DNA of 24,237 nucleotides from a virus. The DNA lies in IMG/VR virus record IMGVR_UViG_3300006920_000244, positions 1-24,237 of that record. One strand, given 5' to 3'. Position numbers and translations under genes: made by a program. Positions within the stretch are counted from its first letter, which is position 1, and each line of letters opens with the position of its first letter. Positions 13,551 to 22,775 of this stretch are shown here, piece after piece. The notes below the pieces were generated by a model that made no database searches, was not told the DNA's origin, and saw only the letters and a list, made by a program, of their open reading frames with translations.

Positions 13551-16500
13551 TGTCGGGTAAGACTTATTTAAGAAATCAAACATACTTTAAGCCAAATTAC
13601 TTTAAAGCATTAAAGTACATTCTTCCTGAGTATCTCTATGAAGATGATATCGAGGGAACCGCTAAGGACGTTGATGTAGTTGACACTTTAATCAACTCTC
13701 ATTTAGATATCGCTAATAACATATCTTCTGTGTTACATGTTAGTGCTGTTTCGCAGGGCTTGTACAGTTCCATAGATTCCTTTAAGGGCATAGCTCCATT
13801 TTTTGTAAAGCAAAATCAACTAACCAACATTACTACTCAAGAGTTCGAAGATGATGTTCTTACTTATTTTGACAGGACGTTTGCTAGTTTTGAGAACTTA
13901 AATGAGTTTGACCAGTTCCTAGAGGATACTTTACTTCCAGCTATAAACTTAAACAATCCTGACTCTACTTACTTTGGAAGTATAGGATCCACCTCCGCTA
14001 TACACAATTATTTAATAAATAAATTATCTTGGATGTATTTTTTAAATACTTCAGGAGATTCTTTTGATCCCTCTTCTTATGTCAAGGGTTTAATAACAAG
14101 TAGTTTATTTGTAGGCAATCCTGTAAGCATTAGTGACGGTATCAAGGGATTGACGGAGTTTGTATGGAGAAACGAAATGGGGGACTACTATCCTTCAAGT
14201 TTGTTTGCCCCTGGATCATCTGCTTCTTTGAGTGGGACACAGCAATTAGATAAGTTAAAGACCTGGGTTGATGTAGCTTACTCCCCTCTTTATGCTGACA
14301 AATCCGACTTTACTGTTAGAGATAGATTTAAAACCTTTTCTGAAAACAGTATAAAGTATACTGATAAGGTTGAAAGTGGTCCGTTCGCCAGATTGATTAG
14401 GTCTTTATCTTTCCTAGCTTTTGACATCAACAATCAAACTGAGGAGATTGCTTCTCTATACGATATAGATGATTGTCCTGATGATTACCTTCCTCTTGTA
14501 GCTCAATTAATTGGTTGGGATTTATATGGGGATGATGCGAATAAATGGAGGTTACAACTAAGAAACGCTGTTTCAATTTATAAAACTATTGGAACTAAAA
14601 AAGCAATTCAACGTACTGTAAATACTGTTTTTCCTAAAGATAAATTTCCCATTGAAAGTAGGATTACTGAGATGTGGGAGTCTTATGTTCCTTATCTAAT
14701 TTACTACGCTTTAGCTACGGAGTCCGATAAGTTTAAAGACTTCCAGACATGGAATCGTGACGAAGCTGAAAACATGGATGTTGAAGGTTACTCAACCAAC
14801 AGCATGGATGAAAACATTAGGATGGCTGTCGATAGGATTCTACTAGAAACAGTCCAGCAGTTCCCTGATAGTTTCTCCCTAACTTATTGGATTGAACAAT
14901 CAAGTTTATCGTTTAATTACAGAGGAAGAGTATATCCTATTCCTCCGTTTGAAGAGTATCCATACTATGTTAACGTAGAGCTAAACCAAGATATGATCAG
15001 CTTTATAGCTGATAGATTAGCTTGCTTTGGAGTTAGACAGGAGTTTGCTTTAGATGTTAGCTCCTACATATCTTCTAATGCATTGAACGTCGATGATGAA
15101 CCTCGTGCAGGGTCATGGCTATTATTTACGTCAGGTTATAATTCTCCTCCAAATCTTGATAACCTTTTATTGAACCTTAACGATAACAGGTTTGATTACG
15201 CTAGCTTGTGGTCAGGTAAATCTTCTCACTTTAAACTTGTTTTAGATGCTTCTGAATTTGATTTTACTAAGAAAGGATTGACTGGCGTTGACTCCGGGGA
15301 TGCTATTGGACTTTTATCTCAGTCTGTGCTTAGGAGTGCTCCTGCTCACTCCATACCTTTAATATCCTTAGAAGTTTCAGGAGAACCTGACTTAGTGTCC
15401 TTGGAGGGTAGTTCCCTTCCTTTAATATACTACGACGATACAGAGATAGATGTTGGTGCTGGAAATAATTACTTCACTAAGGGATTCTCTTTTAACAGTT
15501 ATAAGAGAGGAGTTAATCCTGGGGGAAACGAAATTCAAAGATCTGCTACCGAAAGCTTGGTATCTCCTGAGTTTCTAACAGAATCAGTAGTAGGTGCAAT
15601 ACCTAGAAATACTTCTAGAAGAAGATCCTATGAGAAAGTAATGCCATTTAATGGGTATTACGATAGGACCGGATTTAATATGCCTGTTGGATTTAGCATG
15701 GCATCAGGTTTAAGCGGTATTCCTTTAGGGTTAGTCCCTAGTTCTTTGGGATACACTCCTGTTACTAGCCATGTTAATCTTCCTGCTATCTGGGCGCAAT
15801 GCGAAGGATTGAATTCTACTAATTCTTATTACGAGTATGATGTTAGTAATACTCAAAACGTAAGAGGCATAGCGTCCACGTTCCAAAGTAATTCAGACTA
15901 TACTACTGATCGAGGGCAGCTTCCAGGAATATATGCTTCAATGCATAGAATAAGTGAGAATGAAAAGTATTTAAGATCTTATCTTGTTAGCGGTCCTATT
16001 GCACTTAAAAATCAAATAGCTATTACTACTGATGAAACTGAGTTAAATACCCTACGAGATTTGCTAACAAATCAAACTAGAGGTATACTTCAGTCGTATG
16101 CTAACGGGTTTAGCAACTCTTCTGTAGTAGGATACGCATTCCCTGAATCCACTAGTGATTATTATAACTTTGAGTTTGGAAGAGATTTACACAGGCTTTA
16201 CCATCAGTATAAAGACAACTTCAAGTGGCACAGGTTAAGTCCTGAGGTACAAGAGTTAGATGGTGCAAACTTATTCTCTCATGTTTTTGGACCTTTAGTA
16301 TACAATCATAATTTTGAAAAATTAGGAAACGTAACGGAATTAGTATCAACCTCTTTTGCTTCTCCTGCTAAGATAAGTGTTACTAGCACTCCCTTTACAG
16401 GAGCAGGATCCTTCGCTGCTTCGTCGCCAGAGAGTATGTATTTGGATACTCCTGAAAGGGTATCTTCTGGCATAATAGATGGAGTTGAGCTTGTACTAGC

Positions 16501-17521
16501 TTCAGCTACAAGCGAGAATAATTCTTTTTCTATAATTAAAGTTCCTGGTAGTTCGAAGAAATCGTATGAGGAAACTTTCCTCTTTGATAAAACTTTGCTA
16601 TTAATGAGGTCAGGATTTGGTGCTCTTACAAGGATTAGATTTGATATTTCTAAGTATGAAGAACCTTACAATCATCCTATCTCTAAGAACTTCTTAACTC
16701 CTGATCACGACTTTAAAATTGATTTAAACAGTATTATTAGCAATGATGCGGGAACTTTCTTGGGAGGGCGAAGAGTAGGGGTTTGGATCCACACTAAGCC
16801 TGAGTCGGGAAAAATGTGGACTTACGATAAGTATGGTAAGTGGATCCATCATGATCAACGGGTTAGCAGATCACACTTAATGTCCAGATACGGTCATATC
16901 AAGTCTTTAGCTTATAAGCCAAATGATCCTGAATCTACTAATACTCCTGGTCTAGAGTGTATCGATAATACGGGGACCTCTAGGACTTCTCCAGTGATTG
17001 GATTAGGTGAAGATGATTTTGAGAACTTTGAGATTCACTTTGATACTAGGAACAGAGAGTTAATAGTTCCGAAAGATTACCAAAGCTCTTATGGACAGAT
17101 TCACAGGTTAACTCAAGAGTATGTAGTTGAAGTATTTATGGCTCCAGGATCCCAACCCGATGAATTTATGTTGATTGACAAGGTTAGTATTCAAGACTTA
17201 ACATTAAAAACTTTGTCAGAAGTATTTGCAGCAGGAACTCTATCTGATCCTCTATGCAGCTTAAGTGAATTTAAATACGGTTGTGAGGAGTATAGGGTGG
17301 AGCTTTCTAAGAAAGATTTGTTTGATGTTTTAAAGCATTTTAATAACTTGTCAGGAAAGAATGCTGCGATCCCTTATGCTAGCAGAGACAAAGATAAGAC
17401 TGAGACTATAATGGGACCTCGGGGAGGTTCAAAAGTTAACTATGTGTTTACGGATGAGTTTGTCGGAGGGAGACATTTACTTAATCCTATACTACATTTA
17501 GAGATTATATTCTATTCATAA
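13550..17521 (+). CDS. 7: Baseplate wedge protein gp7-like with P2 gpI-type domain, enlarged
   Basis: A 1323-residue protein directly after the gp6-like gene, as gene 7 follows gene 6 in T4. Residues about 300-368 carry the P2 gpI tail-protein pattern: 'LYDIDDCPDDYLPLVAQLIGW' followed by 'WRLQLRNAVSIYKTIGTKKAIQRTVNTVFP'. The family reads C-x-x-x-x-L-P-x-L-A-x-x-L-G-x-D, then W-R-x-x-[IL]-x-x-A, then G-T-x-x-[AG]-[IL]. In T4, gp7 wraps the gp6 dimer and links the inner and outer baseplate; T4 gp7 has 1032 residues. The extra length lies in the C-terminal part (about residues 600-1323), which is Ser/Asn/Tyr-rich and beta-like. That part includes 'RRVGVWIHTKPESGKMWTYD' and 'EIHFDTRNRELIVP', which resemble carbohydrate-binding or jelly-roll strands but match no family I recognise. 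TAATG overlaps occur at both ends. Confidence 0.8.
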   Translation: MSGKTYLRNQTYFKPNYFKALKYILPEYLYEDDIEGTAKDVDVVDTLINSHLDIANNISSVLHVSAVSQGLYSSIDSFKGIAPFFVKQNQLTNITTQEFEDDVLTYFDRTFASFENLNEFDQFLEDTLLPAINLNNPDSTYFGSIGSTSAIHNYLINKLSWMYFLNTSGDSFDPSSYVKGLITSSLFVGNPVSISDGIKGLTEFVWRNEMGDYYPSSLFAPGSSASLSGTQQLDKLKTWVDVAYSPLYADKSDFTVRDRFKTFSENSIKYTDKVESGPFARLIRSLSFLAFDINNQTEEIASLYDIDDCPDDYLPLVAQLIGWDLYGDDANKWRLQLRNAVSIYKTIGTKKAIQRTVNTVFPKDKFPIESRITEMWESYVPYLIYYALATESDKFKDFQTWNRDEAENMDVEGYSTNSMDENIRMAVDRILLETVQQFPDSFSLTYWIEQSSLSFNYRGRVYPIPPFEEYPYYVNVELNQDMISFIADRLACFGVRQEFALDVSSYISSNALNVDDEPRAGSWLLFTSGYNSPPNLDNLLLNLNDNRFDYASLWSGKSSHFKLVLDASEFDFTKKGLTGVDSGDAIGLLSQSVLRSAPAHSIPLISLEVSGEPDLVSLEGSSLPLIYYDDTEIDVGAGNNYFTKGFSFNSYKRGVNPGGNEIQRSATESLVSPEFLTESVVGAIPRNTSRRRSYEKVMPFNGYYDRTGFNMPVGFSMASGLSGIPLGLVPSSLGYTPVTSHVNLPAIWAQCEGLNSTNSYYEYDVSNTQNVRGIASTFQSNSDYTTDRGQLPGIYASMHRISENEKYLRSYLVSGPIALKNQIAITTDETELNTLRDLLTNQTRGILQSYANGFSNSSVVGYAFPESTSDYYNFEFGRDLHRLYHQYKDNFKWHRLSPEVQELDGANLFSHVFGPLVYNHNFEKLGNVTELVSTSFASPAKISVTSTPFTGAGSFAASSPESMYLDTPERVSSGIIDGVELVLASATSENNSFSIIKVPGSSKKSYEETFLFDKTLLLMRSGFGALTRIRFDISKYEEPYNHPISKNFLTPDHDFKIDLNSIISNDAGTFLGGRRVGVWIHTKPESGKMWTYDKYGKWIHHDQRVSRSHLMSRYGHIKSLAYKPNDPESTNTPGLECIDNTGTSRTSPVIGLGEDDFENFEIHFDTRNRELIVPKDYQSSYGQIHRLTQEYVVEVFMAPGSQPDEFMLIDKVSIQDLTLKTLSEVFAAGTLSDPLCSLSEFKYGCEEYRVELSKKDLFDVLKHFNNLSGKNAAIPYASRDKDKTETIMGPRGGSKVNYVFTDEFVGGRHLLNPILHLEIIFYS

Positions 17522-18633
17522 TGATTACTCAAGGATTTGGAGAAGTATTAACTGATGCTCTTACGGTGAACCCTGCACTTGCTGACCTTCCTTCAGCAAG
17601 TGCAATACTGGACACCTCTAACTACACTTTCCAAGCTATAACCTATGGAAAAGATGCAGACGGGTTTAGAGGTTTTCATTCACACGCAATTATAAACAAT
17701 GCTGCAACAGGGTGGGTTAATGGTGCTATTTCAAACGGAGCGTCCTCTTACGACGGCCAGCTTTTTGGTGTTATAAACTACGCTTATCCTGCAACCGGAA
17801 TTGCTGGTACTGTAAGTTCTTATGTTACTTCAGCTACTTATGTTGAATTTTCCTCGACGTATAACTCAGTACCTAATTATCCAAGTATATCAGATACTCG
17901 ATTAGAAAGAGGCTCTACCTTAAACACTCCTGTATCTTCATTCTATATCCCCAGTGCATTACCAGACTTAGGCCACTATCCTAATGCTGCTGTAGATCCT
18001 CAACTAAGTAGTATTTGGAATAAAGTAGGAGGATATCCCGTCTCTGGAAACACTAAGTATGACTTTTATTACGGAGGCGGAGGAGGTTTAATTCCGTTAT
18101 TTAGTGGTACTCTTAGTAGCTATTATAATGCTAATTCCCTGTTAGATAAAGACGGATACTTAACCATGAATCCTTCAGGATTAGGTCCTTCCGGGCCTGC
18201 TTCTAGGTATGATAACGGACCTATTTTAGTTAGTGCTGCTACCGAAGGGTTTAATGAGTTAATAGGGGTTCCTGTACACCCTTCTGGGGGTCTTATAAAG
18301 TTGTGTTCCACCATTAGAAATGGTGACGCAGTGAGCCTAGCTGCTTTCGGAGGAGTTAAACACATAGGGGTTTATTGCATGGATGTTAAGAAGATGCTAT
18401 CAGAAGGATTATTACCGCCTTATAAATGGGATGCCCTAAATAATATTAGAAAATATAAACTCGTGGCAAAAGTAACCACTATACATGATCCTTTGATGCA
18501 TAGAGACTGTGTTATATTGTCGGGTTTGCAAGATTTACTTAATGTAGGAACATCGGTAAGTTTTGGTACAACAATATATCATTATCTCGACCAAGCAGGA
18601 CCTCTCGTTTCTATAATATTTGATTTTAAATAA
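17521..18633 (+). CDS. Baseplate-associated protein of unknown family (position of T4 gene 8)
   Basis: A 370-residue protein translationally coupled (TAATG) to the gp7-like gene. It has no signal peptide or membrane segment. The first two thirds are rich in Ser, Tyr, Gly, Pro and Ala with a Gly run (YYGGGGGL). The last third is more structured: 'KHIGVYCMDVKKMLSEGLLPP', 'RKYKLVAKVTTIHDPLMHRD', then alternating strands to 'VSIIFDFK'. In T4 this slot holds gene 8, whose 334-residue product binds the gp7 arm. The size and place are comparable, but I see no sequence motif that proves homology. It could equally be a fibre-connector specific to this phage group. No clear ribosome site precedes its ATG, so translation probably depends on re-initiation. 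Confidence 0.7.
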   Translation: MITQGFGEVLTDALTVNPALADLPSASAILDTSNYTFQAITYGKDADGFRGFHSHAIINNAATGWVNGAISNGASSYDGQLFGVINYAYPATGIAGTVSSYVTSATYVEFSSTYNSVPNYPSISDTRLERGSTLNTPVSSFYIPSALPDLGHYPNAAVDPQLSSIWNKVGGYPVSGNTKYDFYYGGGGGLIPLFSGTLSSYYNANSLLDKDGYLTMNPSGLGPSGPASRYDNGPILVSAATEGFNELIGVPVHPSGGLIKLCSTIRNGDAVSLAAFGGVKHIGVYCMDVKKMLSEGLLPPYKWDALNNIRKYKLVAKVTTIHDPLMHRDCVILSGLQDLLNVGTSVSFGTTIYHYLDQAGPLVSIIFDFK

Positions 18634-18634
18634 T

Positions 18635-19252
18635 ATGAATAAATCACTATCAAGTCAATTGGGTATTAAAGGTCATCTCACTATCCACAAGGTAAAGGAT
18701 GATCAGGAAGAGCTACTTTATGACGAAGATAATGTCATTGTATCGGGCTTCGGATGGGCGTTAGCTCATCTTTACGGTAGAGTGGGATCAGACACCATTA
18801 CTGATTACCAAATCGACAGGTTCAAGTTAGGTGTTAGCGGATCTGAAGCACTTCAGGTAAGCTCCACCTCCGATCTTTCTGGATCCCTATCTTCTGCTGC
18901 GGAATACACCTCTACTGGTGATAGCAACCTAGCTGCCGTATCAGGGTATCAATGGCAAAACAATGACGCTCCGGCCACTGCAAGATGGTATGCTAAGATA
19001 CCTTACAGCAAGGTTACAAAGGTAGATGACAGGACTGTAAGGTATACTATATTCATTGATGAGGATTCTTGTAATAACCTTTCTAGACCAGGAGTCTCTG
19101 AGGCTAGTTTAAATGAAATTGGGTTGTTTGTAAAGAATCCAAAAGCAAGTTCACCTGAGACTTCTATTTTAGCAGCTTACAGGTACTTTAGCAATATTAG
19201 AAAAACATCAGATTTCGGTCTAGTGTTTAGATGGACAATATCATTCGGATAA
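18635..19252 (+). CDS. Small fibre- or baseplate-attachment-like protein
   Basis: A 205-residue protein. I place the start at the ATG at 18635, one base after the previous stop, rather than at an upstream TTG (18620) that would overlap by 14 bases; this fits the near-zero spacing elsewhere. The N-terminus 'IKGHLTIHKVKDD' followed by 'EDNVIVSGFGWALAHLYG' reads like tail proteins that begin with a G-x-L strand and an N-x-[IV]-x-x-x-G turn. The C-terminus 'SLNEIGLFVKNP', then 'ILAAYRYFSNIRKTSDFGLVFRWTISFG' follows a pattern frequent in phage tail proteins (E-x-G-L-F, then A-x-x-x-F-x-x-I-x-K-x-x-x-x-x-L-x-x-x-W-x-I-x-F). The exact family and role are unassigned. It sits between the gp8-position protein and a beta-helix fibre, so a connector role is plausible. 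Confidence 0.72.
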   Translation: MNKSLSSQLGIKGHLTIHKVKDDQEELLYDEDNVIVSGFGWALAHLYGRVGSDTITDYQIDRFKLGVSGSEALQVSSTSDLSGSLSSAAEYTSTGDSNLAAVSGYQWQNNDAPATARWYAKIPYSKVTKVDDRTVRYTIFIDEDSCNNLSRPGVSEASLNEIGLFVKNPKASSPETSILAAYRYFSNIRKTSDFGLVFRWTISFG

Positions 19253-19253
19253 A

Positions 19254-22200
19254 ATGTTAAACCCAAGTGACGTGTATGTTGAAGGTGGCTCGGATAAGCT
19301 ATTAGTCTGTTGGACTGATAAGGTTACGAAGTATGACGCTAGCTCCTTTTATAACTGGGAGCAAGACAACCTGCCTTTATATGATTTAGATGAGCGTACT
19401 CATTTAGCTTGGGAGAAGTTTGGTCACCCTACCTCAGCATTGACAGGCATGTCATTTATTGTATCCGCAGACGCTACAGACTCTTGCAACCCTTTGTACT
19501 TCACTACTCTTAGTGCTTGTGTGGCTGCGTTACCAGAGGTTATTAATTATCCTATTCTTGTAGAAGTTGCAAGCTTTGGCAACCTAGGAGGTTTAGAGTT
19601 ATCTAATAAGTCTTTTGGTCCTAGAGGTTCTATTGAAATTGTAAATAGAAACAGTTCTTTTGGATCGCCTACTACCGCTAGTGGTGCGGGTAGCAATAAG
19701 ATGTCTTATGCTACTTTTGATTCGGATTATACAGATTACTCTTTAGTTTCTTCAATTAGCAATGGCAATACCGCTTCTATAGCTGCTGCTCTGACAGCGG
19801 GATCTGCATGTCCTCTGCTAGCTAACGATGCTCAGAATGCTAGACTTCTTACTAAGGGTAGTAATGGGGAAGAAATATTTATTTCTTCGGGTGTTTCACC
19901 TAGTTCGTATGCGGATGCTAGATTTGTAAATCCTTATGTATTCTGTAAGAAAACCGATTTTAATGCCCCTTCTTTAGGTAGATTAACGGCTGCTCTTGCA
20001 AGCACTGAAGCCCCTTGGGATGTTGCGGCTACGAGTGTTACTGTTGCTTCTAAATTTAAGTTTACTCCTTTTGATAAGGGTAGAACTGCTGAGAAAGATA
20101 CTTATGACGTGAGCACCGTAAACCACTTATCTGGCGATGAGATAAAATGGGGTGGCTTAAGTAACAACAGTCCTATGACTGCTTTTGCTTACTTTAATAG
20201 CCTAGATTATATTAAGGTTAACAATTGCAATGGTCCTGTCTATATTAGAAATTTCAATGTGGATAGTCAACATGCGAAGGACAGGGGAATTGAAGTAAAA
20301 AACTCTAAGGTTAATTTAGAAAGATGTTCAGTCTCTAGAGCTAACAAGGCAGGATTACATGTAGATAGCTCTGAAGTTAATTTATTAAGAGGGTTTGTTT
20401 CATTTAGAAACTACGAATTAATTAACCTAGTGAGGACAGGTGTGCCTTTTGCAGACAAGAGAGAAAGCTACGCTAGTCAAGACTCTTACGGTGCAGGAAT
20501 TTACGCAATTAATTCTATTGTAAATATACAGTCTACTTATTCTAGAGATATTGAAAAGTCTTCTCAAGCTTCGGCTGCTCCTTACTATGCTAATTGGGCA
20601 GCGGCAGCAGGAGCATCAGGCATTCCTCTTCCTTCCTTAGAAGCTATTTACTGCTTGTCTAGAAACGACATAGGCATCCATGCTGTCAACTCTACCTTAA
20701 CAGGCGGAAGAACTGAGCTAAACGGAATTTCTCCTACCTCCTGGAATGACGCTATTGCATTAACTTCTGAGCTTAATACTGAAGCCGGTATACGATTAGA
20801 AAATAGTGTTGTAGATTATAGTGGTAGATTACTACTGGATGGAAATTATTTTGGTCTTGATTCTGCTAACTCAAAGGTTTTCGTCGATTCGGTAGCAGCT
20901 AGGTATAATCAAGCAACAGGATATAAGTTTGTAAATTCTGAGTTCGTATACAATAAAGATTTGTATGCCGGATATCTTATGGGAGTATCTCAGGAAGTAG
21001 GGATTGAGACACATTTACTTTCGCAAGTTTTAGGTGCTTCAAATAACAAGGATATAGAATGTTATAACTCAACCATATCTCCCTTGTATGCGAGTTCTAT
21101 GCCTAGCCTTTATCAAGCGGTTTACACTGCTTCCTCTTTTGGCAAGTCTGATAAGACAGTAGGCAGCGATGGCACTGTCTTGCTTCCTTCTATTGAAGCT
21201 ACTAATAACTCTAAATTAGATTTGATCGGTGCTCATATTGATAGGTCCGAAATAGAAGATGATTTAACAGGAAATTCAGAAGCTTGCTACGGAGCAATGA
21301 TTAAGGCAACCGACAATTCAACAGTTGTTTGTAGGGGAACTAAGCGATATGCTAACGTCATGTTGGGTCCTGATAGTAGGGCGAAGTCACATCCTTTAGC
21401 CGCCGTGTATGCTGGGAACAATTCTAAGGTAGCATTTCAAGGCCCTACTGTCATAGCTATGGTGGGTGTTGATGCTTTGGCTGAGGGGAACTCGATTATT
21501 GATTTCGGACCTCACAGAAATACTGAAAATGAATTACTAGTATCCTCTTTTGATTTATCTTCTGACTCGTCAAACCATAGTAGAGTTGAACTGCACTCTG
21601 TAAGAGCATGTCTAGTCGCTAATCAACAATCTAAAATCAGTATGACTGATTTAGGTAGTTATACTACTTTATATGAAAATAGTCCTAGCGTTAGTGGCCG
21701 AGATGATACTTACACTTATCTACTTAGCGATCAAAAAGAACTTTGCGTAAGTGGTGGATGGATGCAGTTATATCCTAATGCAAACTTAAGCAGAAGCCCG
21801 ACTCAAATTCCTTACAAGCCAGCAAACCTTCCCGCTAAAACTGTAAGTGCAAGATATGCTTTTGCATCGGAAGCGAGTATTCTAGGGTACAGGTATCTAA
21901 ACGCTTACGCCAGTCTTGACGCTACTCCTTCTGCTGTTACAACAGGTGGAATGTCTGTAAGGGCGGTTGGAGATAGTTTAGTAGAGGCTACTAATGTTCA
22001 CTTCCCTTGTGGATGGCCTAACTGCTCTGGTGTAGTATACGACTTCGATGGTACGGCTCCTCTTCTGGGTCCTGTATGTAGCAGGTTGCACATTTGGAAT
22101 ATTGCCGATACTTCTTTACTGAAGGCTTCCTACTTATCTATATCGGGAGTTCATCCAGTTGATGCTCCTTATCACGGTCCTTCGGGAACTTGGAGTGATC

Positions 22201-22775
22201 ACTATGGTGCCCCTAGTACAACTCCTGATACTAGCGGACTATCTATTTTAGATTACTATGGAGTGAATACGGCTAATCCTTTCTTAGGCAGACCCTCTGT
22301 TCAAAATCTTGGAGCTTTCCGATTGTACTTCTCTGTTGACCCAGTTGCTAAATTCCTTGATGCTGCTGGAGGATCTTTGTCAGGAGTTATTCCTCAGGTA
22401 TTCTCACAAGGCTATAGTTTTTCCGGTGCTGTATCAGCCACTGATAACCCTTTCTACGGAGCTAGCGCAAACTACACCTCTCTACTTAGAAAGAAACTTG
22501 TCAATGGTGTTGAAACTAATACTTGGGTGGCTTCTGGATTTTACTATCCTTCTGAAATGGTATCAAATCCAGATACAACCTTGGTAATCGTAGATGATTC
22601 TGGGGCTAACGCATTTGCAAACGCGAAACATAATTCAGTTGACAAATCCTTAATAGGAAAGCGTGTTAATATCTTCTACCCTACTAAGGGATTTGGAGGC
22701 GACTCTGATACTGTTTCACAATACGGACAAGGACTATTATCAGTTAATAACTTCGATCTTAAGAAGGATGACTAA
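19254..22775 (+). CDS. Large beta-helix tail fibre or tail spike protein
   Basis: A 1173-residue protein. Residues 33-54 ('YNWEQDNLPLYDLDERTHLAWE') form a distinctive N-terminal element, also recognisable in the next gene and probably used for docking. Residues about 95-135 begin a beta-solenoid (PILVEVASFG, GSIEIVNR). From about 325 to 800 the protein is a ladder of short strands with a recurring [NDH/Q]-S-x-[VIL] step near residues 349, 371, 420, 479, 517, 539, 561, 652, 688, 723, 746, 775 and 793. Many steps are about 22 residues apart, the usual size of one right-handed beta-helix coil. The last 350 residues are mixed, with no recognised enzyme motif. Such proteins serve as host-binding or polysaccharide-degrading spikes. 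No pectate-lyase or endosialidase residues were identified. The stop overlaps the next start (TAATG). Confidence 0.78.
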   Translation: MLNPSDVYVEGGSDKLLVCWTDKVTKYDASSFYNWEQDNLPLYDLDERTHLAWEKFGHPTSALTGMSFIVSADATDSCNPLYFTTLSACVAALPEVINYPILVEVASFGNLGGLELSNKSFGPRGSIEIVNRNSSFGSPTTASGAGSNKMSYATFDSDYTDYSLVSSISNGNTASIAAALTAGSACPLLANDAQNARLLTKGSNGEEIFISSGVSPSSYADARFVNPYVFCKKTDFNAPSLGRLTAALASTEAPWDVAATSVTVASKFKFTPFDKGRTAEKDTYDVSTVNHLSGDEIKWGGLSNNSPMTAFAYFNSLDYIKVNNCNGPVYIRNFNVDSQHAKDRGIEVKNSKVNLERCSVSRANKAGLHVDSSEVNLLRGFVSFRNYELINLVRTGVPFADKRESYASQDSYGAGIYAINSIVNIQSTYSRDIEKSSQASAAPYYANWAAAAGASGIPLPSLEAIYCLSRNDIGIHAVNSTLTGGRTELNGISPTSWNDAIALTSELNTEAGIRLENSVVDYSGRLLLDGNYFGLDSANSKVFVDSVAARYNQATGYKFVNSEFVYNKDLYAGYLMGVSQEVGIETHLLSQVLGASNNKDIECYNSTISPLYASSMPSLYQAVYTASSFGKSDKTVGSDGTVLLPSIEATNNSKLDLIGAHIDRSEIEDDLTGNSEACYGAMIKATDNSTVVCRGTKRYANVMLGPDSRAKSHPLAAVYAGNNSKVAFQGPTVIAMVGVDALAEGNSIIDFGPHRNTENELLVSSFDLSSDSSNHSRVELHSVRACLVANQQSKISMTDLGSYTTLYENSPSVSGRDDTYTYLLSDQKELCVSGGWMQLYPNANLSRSPTQIPYKPANLPAKTVSARYAFASEASILGYRYLNAYASLDATPSAVTTGGMSVRAVGDSLVEATNVHFPCGWPNCSGVVYDFDGTAPLLGPVCSRLHIWNIADTSLLKASYLSISGVHPVDAPYHGPSGTWSDHYGAPSTTPDTSGLSILDYYGVNTANPFLGRPSVQNLGAFRLYFSVDPVAKFLDAAGGSLSGVIPQVFSQGYSFSGAVSATDNPFYGASANYTSLLRKKLVNGVETNTWVASGFYYPSEMVSNPDTTLVIVDDSGANAFANAKHNSVDKSLIGKRVNIFYPTKGFGGDSDTVSQYGQGLLSVNNFDLKKDD

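Noticed and set aside
18620-18634. TTG start extending the 205-residue protein by five residues
   Set aside because: It would overlap the upstream gene by 14 bases, while the ATG at 18635 sits one base after the stop like other junctions in this cluster.
22309-22587. A 92-residue plus-strand frame, Leu-rich and holin-like in look
   Set aside because: It lies wholly inside the beta-helix gene in another frame, and no separate ribosome site or neighbouring lysis gene supports it. The Leu-richness is a by-product of the reading frame.
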